Shown piece by piece: positions 49,381 to 58,053 of a stretch of 64,000 nt of DNA. Location of the stretch: the NCBI RefSeq assembly GCF_001422485.1, contig NZ_LMNF01000004.1, positions 310,001-374,000 on the forward strand, in the 5' to 3' direction. The translations under genes were made by a program, and so were the position numbers. The notes beneath the pieces were generated by a model. The model was not told the DNA's origin. It made no database searches and was given only the letters and a program-made list of their open reading frames with translations. The stretch is from Agreia sp. Leaf283 (lineage in GTDB: Bacteria > Actinomycetota > Actinomycetes > Actinomycetales > Microbacteriaceae). Position 1 is the first letter of the stretch. Every line of letters starts with the position of its first letter.

Positions 49381-50429
49381 CCGACCAGCAGAACCTCATC
49401 TACCCCGGCCGAGTGTGGAACGACACCGACGGCAACCGCATCCAGGCGCACGGCGGATCGATCATCGCCGTAGACGGCACGTACTACTGGTACGGCGAGA
49501 ACAAAGAGAAGTCCACACCCGGCAGCGGCATCTGGCACTGGGGAGTGCGCTGCTACTCGTCGACAGACCTGGTCAACTGGACCGACCGCGGACTGATCAT
49601 TCCGCCGGAGCCCGACGACGAGGAATCGCCGCTGTATCCGTCAGCAGGGATGGATCGCCCGCACATCATCTATAACCCTCACACCCGAAAATACGTCTGC
49701 TGGCTGAAGGTGATGAGCAAGGGGTCGATCCAACGATCGACTGTGCTCGTCGCGGATGACGTGCTCGGGCCCTATACGACCGTCACGAAGTGGTTGCGAC
49801 CACTGGGCATGAGCGCCGGCGACTTCGACCTCGTCGTCGACCCGCACGACGGCAAGGCGTACTACTACTTCGAGCGCGTGCACTCGGAGCTGATCGTCGC
49901 CGATCTGACAGACGACTACACGAACGTGACCGGGTACTACTCCACACATTTTCCGCAGCCGCAGCCGCCGTATGTGCGCGAGGCGCCGGCCTACTTCGCC
50001 CGCGATCGCAAGCACTACCTGATCACCTCGGGCACGACGGGGTACTACCCGAACCCGTCGGAGTCGGCGGTCGCCGCCAGCTATCACGGGCCGTACACGG
50101 TGCTCGGCGACCCGCATCCGACGGATGCGTCGCGCACGTCGTTCCACTCCCAGCTCTCGTCGATCTTCAAGCATCCGGGGAAACGCGACCTGTACATCGC
50201 CCTGGGCGACCGGTGGCTGCCGGGCTACCTCGACGACGGTGCCCGCGCATTCCAGGAGTTCGAGGCGCACTTCGCCCCGGGTCGCGACAGTGACGAGCCC
50301 ATGGAGGAGTTCGCCCATGTCGACACATCGATCGCGGATTACGTGTGGCTGCCTCTTCGCTTCGACGGAGACACGCCCGTGATCGAATGGCACGACTCGT
50401 GGAGCCCCGACGACTACGAGGATGCCTAG
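49377..50429 (+). CDS. Glycoside hydrolase family 43-type enzyme
   Basis: 350 aa from the ATG overlapping the rhamnosidase stop. A five-bladed propeller of the GH43 clan opens with RVWNDTDGNRIQAHGGSIIAVDGTYYWYGEN and continues with CYSSTDLVNWTDRG, GMDRPHIIYNPHTRKYVCW, SAGDFDLVVDPHDGKAYYYFER and LSSIFKHPGKRDLYIALGDRW. The closest subgroup by these motifs is the GH43 beta-galactosidase/galactanase-like one. No signal peptide. With rhamnosidase this suggests a substrate such as a rhamnose- and galactose-containing side chain of pectin or arabinogalactan. Its TAG shares a CTAG with the LacI gene stop. Confidence 0.85.
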   Translation: MTDQQNLIYPGRVWNDTDGNRIQAHGGSIIAVDGTYYWYGENKEKSTPGSGIWHWGVRCYSSTDLVNWTDRGLIIPPEPDDEESPLYPSAGMDRPHIIYNPHTRKYVCWLKVMSKGSIQRSTVLVADDVLGPYTTVTKWLRPLGMSAGDFDLVVDPHDGKAYYYFERVHSELIVADLTDDYTNVTGYYSTHFPQPQPPYVREAPAYFARDRKHYLITSGTTGYYPNPSESAVAASYHGPYTVLGDPHPTDASRTSFHSQLSSIFKHPGKRDLYIALGDRWLPGYLDDGARAFQEFEAHFAPGRDSDEPMEEFAHVDTSIADYVWLPLRFDGDTPVIEWHDSWSPDDYEDA

Positions 50430-51481
50430 CGGCCGATCGTGCTCTCGCGAGCCGTGAGGGTGGGATCGAGAGTGATGTGCTGGTGCTCGTGCTCGGCGCT
50501 GTCGGCGAGTTCTTCGAGCAGCAGGCGCATGCCTGTCGATCCCATCTTCTGGCCGGGCAGATCCACGGTCGAGATGGGCACGATGCTGTCATAGGCCGAG
50601 CGGTTGTCGTCGCAGGCGACGAGTGCGATGTCGTCGGGGAAGCGATACGACGATGACGAGGTGAGGGCCTGAACGATGCCCAGCGCCAGCAGATCGGCGG
50701 CCGCGACGATCCCGTCGGGGAGGGCATCCGCGTCGCGATGGGCAAGCAAGGCGCCGACCCGGCGTCCGTCGTGAACCTGCACCTCGTCGGTCGACATGTG
50801 TTCGAGGGTGGCCCCCTCGACGTCGGCCACCGCATCCTGAGCGCCCTGCAGGCGATCTGCCAGCGCACGTGATCGAGCTATCGGCCCGCCCGCGAAGACC
50901 AGCCTCCGCCGTCCGAGGCCGAGCAGGTGCTCCGCGGCGATGCGGCCGGCGGCCACGTTGTTCGTGCTGACCGCGCAGTGGGCGTGCGTCTGGCGGGCGG
51001 CATCGAGGATGACGAGGGGGCGTTGCCTGGCGATGTGGCCGTCCTCCGGAGGAATGACCCCGCCGAGGGGGGCGACGAGGATTCCCGAGACCTGCTCCTC
51101 GTCGAAGAAGGTGAGGTACGACCGCTGCTTCGCGATGTCGATATCGGAATTGCCGATCACCACGAACTTGCCGGCTTTCGATGCCGACTGCTCGGCGCCC
51201 CTCACCATGTCGGTGAAGTAGGAGTTGGCCAGGTCGGCGAGAACGACGCCTACGGTGTTGCTGACCCCGGCGGCGAGCTTGCTGGCGGCCCGGTTGCGCA
51301 CGAAGCCGAGCTCGTCGATGGAGGCGAGGACGCGATCGCGAATGGACGGCGTCACCCCGTCGGGCCGGTTGAGCACATTGGAGACCGTGCCGATCGCGAC
51401 GCCGGCATGGTGTGCGACGTCGAGCATCGTCACGGAGCCGTTCTTGCCACTGGCTGTCGGGACCGATGCCATGTTCACCAC
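50426..51481 (-). CDS. LacI-family repressor of the carbohydrate locus
   Basis: 351 aa; GTG start at 51481 with AGGAG 7 nt away (an ATG 9 bp later is less well spaced). The helix-turn-helix is VTMLDVAHHAGVAIGTVSNVLNRPDGVTPSIRDRV and the hinge helix NRAASKLAAG. The periplasmic-binding-like ligand domain covers residues 65-340 (GVVLADLANSYFTDMVRGAEQ, ILDAARQTHAHCAVSTNNVAAGRIAAEHLL, ALVACDDNRSAYDSIVPISTVDLPG). It probably binds ATGAAGCGCTTCAT at 43579-43626 and 54340-54365. Convergent with the GH43 gene. Confidence 0.9.
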   Translation of the reverse strand: MVNMASVPTASGKNGSVTMLDVAHHAGVAIGTVSNVLNRPDGVTPSIRDRVLASIDELGFVRNRAASKLAAGVSNTVGVVLADLANSYFTDMVRGAEQSASKAGKFVVIGNSDIDIAKQRSYLTFFDEEQVSGILVAPLGGVIPPEDGHIARQRPLVILDAARQTHAHCAVSTNNVAAGRIAAEHLLGLGRRRLVFAGGPIARSRALADRLQGAQDAVADVEGATLEHMSTDEVQVHDGRRVGALLAHRDADALPDGIVAAADLLALGIVQALTSSSSYRFPDDIALVACDDNRSAYDSIVPISTVDLPGQKMGSTGMRLLLEELADSAEHEHQHITLDPTLTARESTIGR

Positions 51482-51521
51482 TGCTCTGCTCCTACTGCGC
51501 GAGGACTTTTCTCCACACTAG

Positions 51522-51575
51522 CGTCGGGGCCGCCGCGCCGATCGGAGTATCCGATGCGACGCGACGGCCCCGACG
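51522..51575. terminator. Nested hairpin between GH3 and LacI genes
   Basis: Outer 11-bp arms CGTCGGGGCCG / CGGCCCCGACG, with an inner ATCGGA-GTA-TCCGAT hairpin in the loop. It lies downstream of the GH3 stop and upstream of the LacI start on the same strand, so LacI probably has its own promoter or is read only partly from GH3. Confidence 0.65.
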
Positions 51576-51588
51576 TGGTGCGGTGCTG

Positions 51589-54318
51589 CTAGTCGCGGAC
51601 GGCGATCGCGTTGCGCGACCGCCGACGGCGGACCGCTGCGAGTCCTGCCCCCATCAGCAGAAGCACGCCGGCCACCAGCCCGAACGTCGTCGCCGTGCTG
51701 TTTCCTGTGGCCGCGAGTGTGTCCGAACCGGATGCGCCGGGCTGGGCGCCTGCGGGGTCGGTGCCCTGCGTCTCGCCCGGGTCGACCGAGGTCGGCGCGA
51801 CCGCCACTGTCACCGTCGAGGACAGTTGGTCATCGACCGCGGATCGCGCGGCGACGAGCGGAACCGCGCCGGTCGGCGTGGCCCAGCGGTCCGCGTCAGT
51901 GTCCCAGTACGACAGCACACGGTTGTCGAGTTCGACGGTGACCCGCCGGGATTCGCCCGGCTCGAGGTCGACCTTGGCGAATCCGGCCAGCGCTCGATCG
52001 ACGGTGTCGACGGAGTCCGTCGGCAACGCTCCGGTGTAGAACTGCACAACGTCGGACCCCGAGCGGTCTCCCGTGTTCGTGACGGTCACCGACGCTGTCG
52101 CAGGAGTCGTCGCTATCGAGGCGGCCGTCGATGGGCCGTCGACGGGCGAGGCCGGGATCACCAGCGGCGTCGTCGAGAGATCGGAGTAGGCGAAGTCGGT
52201 GTACGACTCCCCGTAGCCGAACGGGAAGAGCGGTGTCTCATCGTTCTGGTCGTACCACTTGTATCCGACGTAGATGCCTTCGTCGTAGGTGACGTCATTG
52301 CTGTCACGCACGAGTGCCGGGCCCTGATCGGTCGAAGCGGGGAAGGTCATCGGCAGGCGGCCCCCCGGGTCTGCATCGCCATAGAGCACGTTGGCGATAC
52401 TGTCGCCCACTGCGGCTCCTTGATACCAGGCCTGGGTCACGGCGGCCACGTCGTCGAGCCACGGCATGAGCACCGGTCCCGGTGTGTGCAGAACCACGAT
52501 CGTGTTCGGGTTCACGGCGGCCACCGCCTCGATGAGCGCGTTCTGGTCGCCGGGGAGCGAAAGCCCCACCCTGTCGACGGCTTCTCCCGTGAACTCGTTC
52601 GCGAACACGACTGCCACGTCGGAGTTGCGTGCAGCCTCGACGGCCGCGGGGATGAGGCTGTCGGGCTGCCATCCGAGTGTCAGACGGGGGCCGAAGAAAC
52701 CGCCGCCCGTCGTCGAGTATTCGATCTCGATGTCAGCAGGAACTCCGGCTTCGAGTTCGACGACTCCGCCCAGCGTGTACTCCTGGCGTGCGAAGAAGAA
52801 GTCCCAGATGAAGCGTGTGCCGTCGAAGACGGTCTCGCCGTTCACCGTGACCTTCGCACTGCCCGACAGCAGCGACGACAGGCGGAGGATCCCGGTCGAC
52901 GTGGGGGTGATCGTGCCCGAGAAGCGGGCAGACCACGTCGACGGCAGGCCCTGCACCGGGGCGCCCGAGAAGTCGACGTTCGGCACGGTGCCCGTCGAGA
53001 TCGCCGGGCCGGAGAGGTCGCCAGTGCCGAAGTACTCGGCATCGAGGCCTGTTCCGAATGCGCTCGCAGGAGCCGTGGGCAGTGCGACGTCGCCAAGCGA
53101 TCCCTGCGAGATCGTGGTCTCGCCGGCCTTGGCGGTGATCGCCTCGGCAGGGGTCACGAAGTCGCCCGGGTTCACGTACGACGACCCCTCGATCCCGGTG
53201 ATCGCATCCGCGCCGGCCGGGCCGATGACGGCCACCGACGGTTCGGTGCTCAGGGGCAGGACGCCTGAGTTCTTGAGCAGGACGGTCGCCTCCTCGCCGG
53301 TCTCGACAGCGGTCGCCAGGTGCTCGTCGTTCGTCACGACGTCGGCTGCCGCGGCAGGCAGGGGCGCGTCGAAAGCGCCGGAGTCGAAGAGTGCCAGCAG
53401 GATCCGGTAGGCAGCGTCGTCGACGCGCTCGGCCGAGATGCGGCCGTCGGTGAACGGGGTGCGGTCTGTCCTGGCGAACAGCGATTGCGAGTCGACGCCC
53501 GCGTTTATGCCCGAGATCCACTCGGATCGGGGGTCGAAGTCTGTGGCGACATAACCGTCGAGCCCGAGATCGGTCTTCAGTGCAGAGAGCATGTCCGGGT
53601 TCTCGCAGGCGTACGTTCCGTTGACGCGCGGATATGCGCACATCACGGAGTCGGCTCCTCCATCGACCACTGCGGTCTCGAACGGCGGGTAGTAGAGCTC
53701 GCGGAGCGCGCGCTCCGGCACTGTGACGCCGAGGGTCTCGCGCGGCCCGCTCTCCTGGGCATAGGCGGCGAAGTGCTTCAGCATCGTGATGACACCTTCG
53801 CTCTCGACGCCCGCCGACACGGCGGCGCCCATCCGGCCGTTGACGAGCGTGTCCTCGCCGTAGCCCTCCGCGGCGCGTCCTGACAGGCCGTTGCGATCGA
53901 TGTCGACGGTGGGGCCGAGCACGACGTTCCAGCGTTTGTCGTGGGCTTCCGCGCCGATAACCGCCCCGTACTCGGATGCGAGCTCGGTGTCGAACGTGGC
54001 GCCGAGGGCGTTCGGGGCCGGGAAAGCCGTGACGCCCGTGTCTCCCCGGAGCCCGCCCGAGGCATCCACTCGCCTCATCTCGGGGATGCCGAGGTAGGCC
54101 AGGGGCGCGAAGTCGGCGTCGTTCGTGGCGAGGATCAGCGTCACCTTCTCGTCGGCCGTCATGGCCGATAAGAGGGATTGCGCGCGCCACTCCGGCGCCT
54201 GCGATGCATCCCGCCAAGGCTGGTCAGGGGCCAGGGCCGCTCCTGTCAGCGCCGAAACGGCGATCAGCGCCGCCCCTGCCCCTGCCGCGATCCTCGAGAT
54301 TCTCGTTCTCTGTGTCAT
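51589..54318 (-). CDS. Secreted, cell-surface-anchored GH3 beta-glycosidase with PA14 insert
   Basis: 909 aa with a strong AAGGAGG ribosome site. N-terminal signal peptide (RISRIAAGAGAALIAVSALTGAALA). GH3 TIM barrel residues about 60-330 with nucleophile region GYVATDFDPRSEWISGINAG. The second alpha/beta domain is split by a PA14 carbohydrate-binding insert (GLDAEYFGTGDLSGPAIS to KVTVNGETVFDG). A fibronectin-III-like domain follows (SYTDFAYSDLSTTPL, VVQFYTGAL). The C-terminal sorting signal is LAATG, then a hydrophobic helix and an RRRRSRN tail, i.e. an LAxTG substrate of sortase E. It should trim polysaccharide outside the cell for the importer. Confidence 0.88.
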   Translation of the reverse strand: MTQRTRISRIAAGAGAALIAVSALTGAALAPDQPWRDASQAPEWRAQSLLSAMTADEKVTLILATNDADFAPLAYLGIPEMRRVDASGGLRGDTGVTAFPAPNALGATFDTELASEYGAVIGAEAHDKRWNVVLGPTVDIDRNGLSGRAAEGYGEDTLVNGRMGAAVSAGVESEGVITMLKHFAAYAQESGPRETLGVTVPERALRELYYPPFETAVVDGGADSVMCAYPRVNGTYACENPDMLSALKTDLGLDGYVATDFDPRSEWISGINAGVDSQSLFARTDRTPFTDGRISAERVDDAAYRILLALFDSGAFDAPLPAAAADVVTNDEHLATAVETGEEATVLLKNSGVLPLSTEPSVAVIGPAGADAITGIEGSSYVNPGDFVTPAEAITAKAGETTISQGSLGDVALPTAPASAFGTGLDAEYFGTGDLSGPAISTGTVPNVDFSGAPVQGLPSTWSARFSGTITPTSTGILRLSSLLSGSAKVTVNGETVFDGTRFIWDFFFARQEYTLGGVVELEAGVPADIEIEYSTTGGGFFGPRLTLGWQPDSLIPAAVEAARNSDVAVVFANEFTGEAVDRVGLSLPGDQNALIEAVAAVNPNTIVVLHTPGPVLMPWLDDVAAVTQAWYQGAAVGDSIANVLYGDADPGGRLPMTFPASTDQGPALVRDSNDVTYDEGIYVGYKWYDQNDETPLFPFGYGESYTDFAYSDLSTTPLVIPASPVDGPSTAASIATTPATASVTVTNTGDRSGSDVVQFYTGALPTDSVDTVDRALAGFAKVDLEPGESRRVTVELDNRVLSYWDTDADRWATPTGAVPLVAARSAVDDQLSSTVTVAVAPTSVDPGETQGTDPAGAQPGASGSDTLAATGNSTATTFGLVAGVLLLMGAGLAAVRRRRSRNAIAVRD

Positions 54319-54339
54319 TCAGTTCCTCCTTGAGCTGCA

Positions 54340-54365
54340 ATGAAGCGCTTCATGAAGCGCTTCAT
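54340..54365 (-). promoter_or_regulatory. Two overlapping LacI-type operators upstream of GH3
   Basis: ATGAAGCGCTTCAT at 54340-54353 and again at 54352-54365, sharing 2 bp, 22 bp upstream of the GH3 start. Same palindrome as before the importer operon. Confidence 0.85.
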
Positions 54366-54453
54366 CACCCAATCACACTGAGCGCCGCGGGGCAAGAGCG
54401 AAATGACTCCGAAGGGAGCGCGGGGGTGATGCGGTGACGCGGGTCACAGGTGA

Positions 54454-55653
54454 TCAGTGCCGAGCGGCGAAGGCGCTGCGGCGACCATAGAGAGTGAGCG
54501 CGAGCGCGAAAACGCCGAGCACGGTCATGGCGGCCGGGAGAATCAGGCCGTCACTGACCGTCAACAGCAGGGCTCCCAGGATGCCTGCACCGAAGATGGC
54601 GAGGTTGAATGCCACGGGCAGGAACGAGTTGGCGATGTCGGCGTTGTCGCCGCCCGCGTGGGTCAAGGCGTTCTGCAGCTGCGGCGCGGTGCCACCGAAG
54701 CTGATGCCCCAGAGCGCCGCCGCGACGAGGATCGCCGGCGTCGACGCGTGACCGACGAGCAGTACGACGCCGGCGGCGGCGAACGTCGCGGCCGAGAGGT
54801 GCAGCAGTGCGCGGGGGTGGCGGTCGAGGAAGACGCCGACGAGAGCGACTCCGCCGAGGGAGGCGACGCCGTAGACGAGCAGCATCAGGTCGGGTGTGAT
54901 GCCTGTGCCCGTCGCCCGCAGATACGGGGCTACGTAGGTGTAGATCGTGCTGTGGGCGAGCATCCACACCACGATCACGATCAGCACGATCGGCACGCCG
55001 CGCAGGGTGATGACCCTGCGGAGCGGCAACCGTGTGGCGGCGGGCAGCCCCGGAGCATCCGGCACGCAGCCGAGAATGATGACGCCCACGACCAGGCCCA
55101 GCAGGCTGAGGCCGGCGAATGACCAGCGCCAGTCGGTGAGGCCCCCGATGAAGGCGCCGAGGGGCGTTCCGAACGCGAATCCGAGCGGAGCGCCGATCGA
55201 CATGATCGACAGCGCGAGCCCGGAGCGTGACGGAGGGCTGATGCGAATGGCGTAGGCCGCGAGCATCCCCCAGATGATGCCCGAGAACGAGCCGGCCACG
55301 AAGCGCGAGGCCAGCGAGAGAGCGACGTCGGGAGAGATCGCGGTGACGGCGTTCGCGACGACCAGCCCGGCGACGCTGAGCAGCAGCAGCGGTTTGCGGC
55401 GGAACCGACGCGTGAGTGAGATGGCGGGAACGGTGACGATGACGGTTCCGAGCGCGTAGGCGCTCACGAACAGGCCCACGATTCCCTCGCTGATCGCCAT
55501 GCCCGATGCGATGTCGGGGAGCAGGCCCGCCGGCATCGTCTCCATCGCAAGCAGGATGAAACCGATCAACGCGAGCGAGACTAGGGCCAGCAGGGGCAGT
55601 CGCTTCTCGGCGGATGCCTCGGTCACCGGGGTGCCCGCCGTGACCGCGCTCAT
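54454..55653 (-). CDS. MFS transporter (drug:H+ antiporter DHA1-like)
   Basis: 399 aa from the ATG at 55653, which overlaps the stop of the lipoprotein gene (ATGA). Twelve membrane segments. LTRRFRRKPLLLLSVAGLV carries the basic loop between helices 2 and 3, and SRFVAGSFSGIIWGMLAAYA and SIGAPLGFAFGTPLGAFIGG are the DHA1 motif C-like glycine-rich helix. This type includes arabinose and drug exporters. The substrate is unknown. Co-transcribed with a cyclophilin-like lipoprotein and divergent from an MmyB-type regulator that probably controls both. Confidence 0.87.
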   Translation of the reverse strand: MSAVTAGTPVTEASAEKRLPLLALVSLALIGFILLAMETMPAGLLPDIASGMAISEGIVGLFVSAYALGTVIVTVPAISLTRRFRRKPLLLLSVAGLVVANAVTAISPDVALSLASRFVAGSFSGIIWGMLAAYAIRISPPSRSGLALSIMSIGAPLGFAFGTPLGAFIGGLTDWRWSFAGLSLLGLVVGVIILGCVPDAPGLPAATRLPLRRVITLRGVPIVLIVIVVWMLAHSTIYTYVAPYLRATGTGITPDLMLLVYGVASLGGVALVGVFLDRHPRALLHLSAATFAAAGVVLLVGHASTPAILVAAALWGISFGGTAPQLQNALTHAGGDNADIANSFLPVAFNLAIFGAGILGALLLTVSDGLILPAAMTVLGVFALALTLYGRRSAFAARH

Positions 55654-56198
55654 TCGGCGCCGCCCGCGGTGACTGTGCCGGCGAAGGCCGGTGCGTTCTG
55701 AACGGTTGCGACATCGTCGAAGGTGCCGAGCGGGATGATGCCGTCGTAGTAGCCGACCGAGTCGTAGTAGAGCACGAGGGCCTGGTCGGGCGCGTAGTAG
55801 CCGATGGTTCCGGGTTCGGCGCTGCCGCCCGAGGGCATACCGTCGAGAGCGAGCGGCATCGGGATGCCCGCGATCTTCTCCTGTCCGCCGTAGTCGCCGA
55901 ACGACAGCTCGAGCGGCAGTTGCGCCAGCAGGGATGCCGATGCCGCGTTGTTCTGAAGCACCCCGGCGACCGGTGTGCCGTTCACAGTGATGGTGATGGC
56001 CGTTTGAGTGGGCACGTCGGGCTCCGGGTTCTCGGTGGCAGCGGGCGCGGCCGTCGGCATGACGGTCGAGGGTGGGGGTGAGGTCGGGCCTGCTTCGAAG
56101 GGAGTGTTCGATGGGGGCTGAGGATCGGAGGCGCATGCGGCAACGCCCATCACGGTCACGATGGCCAGCACGGCCGCCCGGAATCGTGATGTGGTCAT
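55650..56198 (-). CDS. Cyclophilin-like fold lipoprotein
   Basis: 182 aa. Lipoprotein signal with lipobox GVAAC (Cys22), then a Ser/Pro/Thr-rich linker. The C-terminal domain is a cyclophilin-like barrel (Cyclophil_like family): ITITVNGTPVAGVLQNNAASASLLAQLPLELSFGDYGGQEKI and GTIGYYAPDQALVLYYDSVGYYDGIIPLGTF. Not a proline isomerase by motif. It precedes and overlaps the MFS gene, so the two probably function in the same envelope process. Confidence 0.83.
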   Translation of the reverse strand: MTTSRFRAAVLAIVTVMGVAACASDPQPPSNTPFEAGPTSPPPSTVMPTAAPAATENPEPDVPTQTAITITVNGTPVAGVLQNNAASASLLAQLPLELSFGDYGGQEKIAGIPMPLALDGMPSGGSAEPGTIGYYAPDQALVLYYDSVGYYDGIIPLGTFDDVATVQNAPAFAGTVTAGGAE

Positions 56199-56335
56199 GG
56201 CCCGATCTCCTCTGTCTGCTGGTTCGGTGGGGTGTTTTCAGTCAACGCGCCTTCCGAGGAGGTAGCGAGGGTACTGGCTAAACGGGTTGCGGCAGAACCT
56301 CCCTCCCGACTGGCCGAGACACCTAGCGTGGAGCC

Positions 56336-57274
56336 ATGGACAACCGCAGTGAAGTACGCGAGTTTCTGGTCTCGCGCCGGGCGCGGATCAGCCCGGAGCA
56401 GGCCGGGGTGGAACCGTCGGGAGGACGTCGACGGGTTCCCGGGCTGCGCCGCGACGAGGTCGCCCGGCTCGCCGGACTGAGCGTCGACTACTACACCCGT
56501 GTCGAGCGCGGCAATCTGACGGGCGTCTCAGACAGTGTGCTCGATGCCGTCGCGCGCGCTCTCGATCTGGATCATGCCGAACGGGAGCACCTGCACGATC
56601 TCGCCCGCACCGCGAACCTCGGCAGTCGTCCCCGCGCGCCGAAGCCACCGGCGCACAGCCTTCGACCGGCGACGCAGCATCTCCTCGATTCGATCACCGG
56701 CGCCCCGGCCTTCGTGGGCAACAACCGCATGGATCTGGTGGCGGCGAACGAGCTCGGCTTCGCGCTGTATTCGGAGATGTTCCGAACGAGCGCCCGCCCG
56801 GCGAACCACTCACGGTTCATCTTCCTCGACCCCCGAGCGCGCGATCTCTATCCCGATTGGAACAGAGCGGCGAATGTCAATGTGCAGATCCTCCGCCGCG
56901 ACGCCGGTCGAAGCCCGTTCGACAAGGAGCTCAGCGACCTCGTCGGCGAACTCTCGGTGCGAAGCGAGGAGTTCAGGACTCTCTGGGGAGCACACGACGT
57001 ACGTCGCCACTACTCGGGGGCCAAGCAGTTCCAGCACCCCGTCGTCGGCGTACTCGAGCTGACCTATCACGTCATGGAACTCGAAGACGATCCCGGACAC
57101 ACCCTCACGGTGTACACCGCCGCCCCCGGAAGCCCATCCGAAGACGCGCTGCGCCTTCTCTCTACCTGGGCCGCAACCGAGCACATCGCCGAGATCGCCC
57201 GCGATCCGAGGGCCCGTCAGCAGGTGCAGGAGGGGGTCGCCGTTAAGGCAGAAAGTCGCCGATCACCCGGCTGA
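56336..57274 (+). CDS. XRE-family regulator with MmyB-like ligand-binding domain
   Basis: 312-aa paralogue of the 32.6 kb regulator, with the same opening (VREFLVSRRARISPEQAG), helix-turn-helix (VPGLRRDEVARLAGLSVDYYTRVERGNLTGVSDSVLDAVA) and MmyB-like domain (TGAPAFVGNNRMDLVAANELGFALYSEMF, NHSRFIFLDPRARDLYPDW, GAKQFQHPVVGVLELTYHVMELEDDPGHTLTVYT). It is divergent from the lipoprotein-MFS pair and overlaps the tail of the converging hydrolase gene by 32 bp. It likely represses the transporter pair. Confidence 0.9.
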   Translation: MDNRSEVREFLVSRRARISPEQAGVEPSGGRRRVPGLRRDEVARLAGLSVDYYTRVERGNLTGVSDSVLDAVARALDLDHAEREHLHDLARTANLGSRPRAPKPPAHSLRPATQHLLDSITGAPAFVGNNRMDLVAANELGFALYSEMFRTSARPANHSRFIFLDPRARDLYPDWNRAANVNVQILRRDAGRSPFDKELSDLVGELSVRSEEFRTLWGAHDVRRHYSGAKQFQHPVVGVLELTYHVMELEDDPGHTLTVYTAAPGSPSEDALRLLSTWAATEHIAEIARDPRARQQVQEGVAVKAESRRSPG

Positions 57275-58022
57275 TCAGCTCGGGCTGCTCGGCCAGCAGG
57301 CCGTGGGATGCCCCGGGCACGATGCAGAGGCGGGCGCTGGGGATCGAGGCGGCCATGAGCAGGCTGTGGTCGGGCCTGATCGAGTCGCGGTCGCCGGCCA
57401 CGATGAGCGTCGGCGCCGCGATGCCCGCGAGTCGGGCGGGGTCGATATTCGGCGCGGTAGTCCAGAGGCGGAACAGCTTCTCGAGCACCACGTCGGCGTG
57501 CTGCGGGCCGTCGGGCGAGAGCCGCTCGTAGTGCTGGCGCTCGAGGTCGGGCTCGGCCTGGTCCTCGGATGCGCCGGGCCCGGTCGTCGGCGCCGCCTCG
57601 GGCGACAGCAGCAACCGTTCGTGTTCGCCCGATCGATCGAAGGCCGAGGGATCGAGGTTGCCGCTGATCGACACGACCGAGCGCACCCGTTCTGGGTGCT
57701 CGAGTGCGAGCAGCAGGGCGAGGATCGCGCCGTCGCTGTAGCCGACGACATGAACACTCTCGAGCCCCTGCGCATCGAGGTACGCGACCGCGTCGGCGAG
57801 CCCGCGCTCGTAGCTGTACTCCTCACCGATGTCGGCGGACCGCCCGTGGCCAGGGCGCTCGAACGCGTGCATCTCGTAGCGAGGCACGAGCGCATCCGAC
57901 TGGGCCCGCAATGATTCAAGGGAGCAGAAGCCGCCATGCAACAGCAGCACGGGCTCGCCCTCGCCATCCACTTCGCTGTACAGCTCGACGCCGTTGATGG
58001 TCAGGTAGGTGGTCTGCTGCAT
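57243..58022 (-). CDS. Alpha/beta hydrolase
   Basis: 259 aa from the ATG at 58022; the upstream in-frame extension overlaps the divergent acetyltransferase and has no domain. Oxyanion strand PVLLLHGGFCSLES, nucleophile elbow VVGYSDGAILALL (GYSDG, Ser), acid Asp in IVAGDRDSIRPDH, His in PGASHGLLAEQP. Cytosolic. The substrate is unknown. The 3-prime end overlaps the MmyB-type regulator gene tail to tail. Confidence 0.87.
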   Translation of the reverse strand: MQQTTYLTINGVELYSEVDGEGEPVLLLHGGFCSLESLRAQSDALVPRYEMHAFERPGHGRSADIGEEYSYERGLADAVAYLDAQGLESVHVVGYSDGAILALLLALEHPERVRSVVSISGNLDPSAFDRSGEHERLLLSPEAAPTTGPGASEDQAEPDLERQHYERLSPDGPQHADVVLEKLFRLWTTAPNIDPARLAGIAAPTLIVAGDRDSIRPDHSLLMAASIPSARLCIVPGASHGLLAEQPELISRVIGDFLP

Positions 58023-58053
58023 CGAATCACAGTAGCTCTGTACGCTTCTCGGC

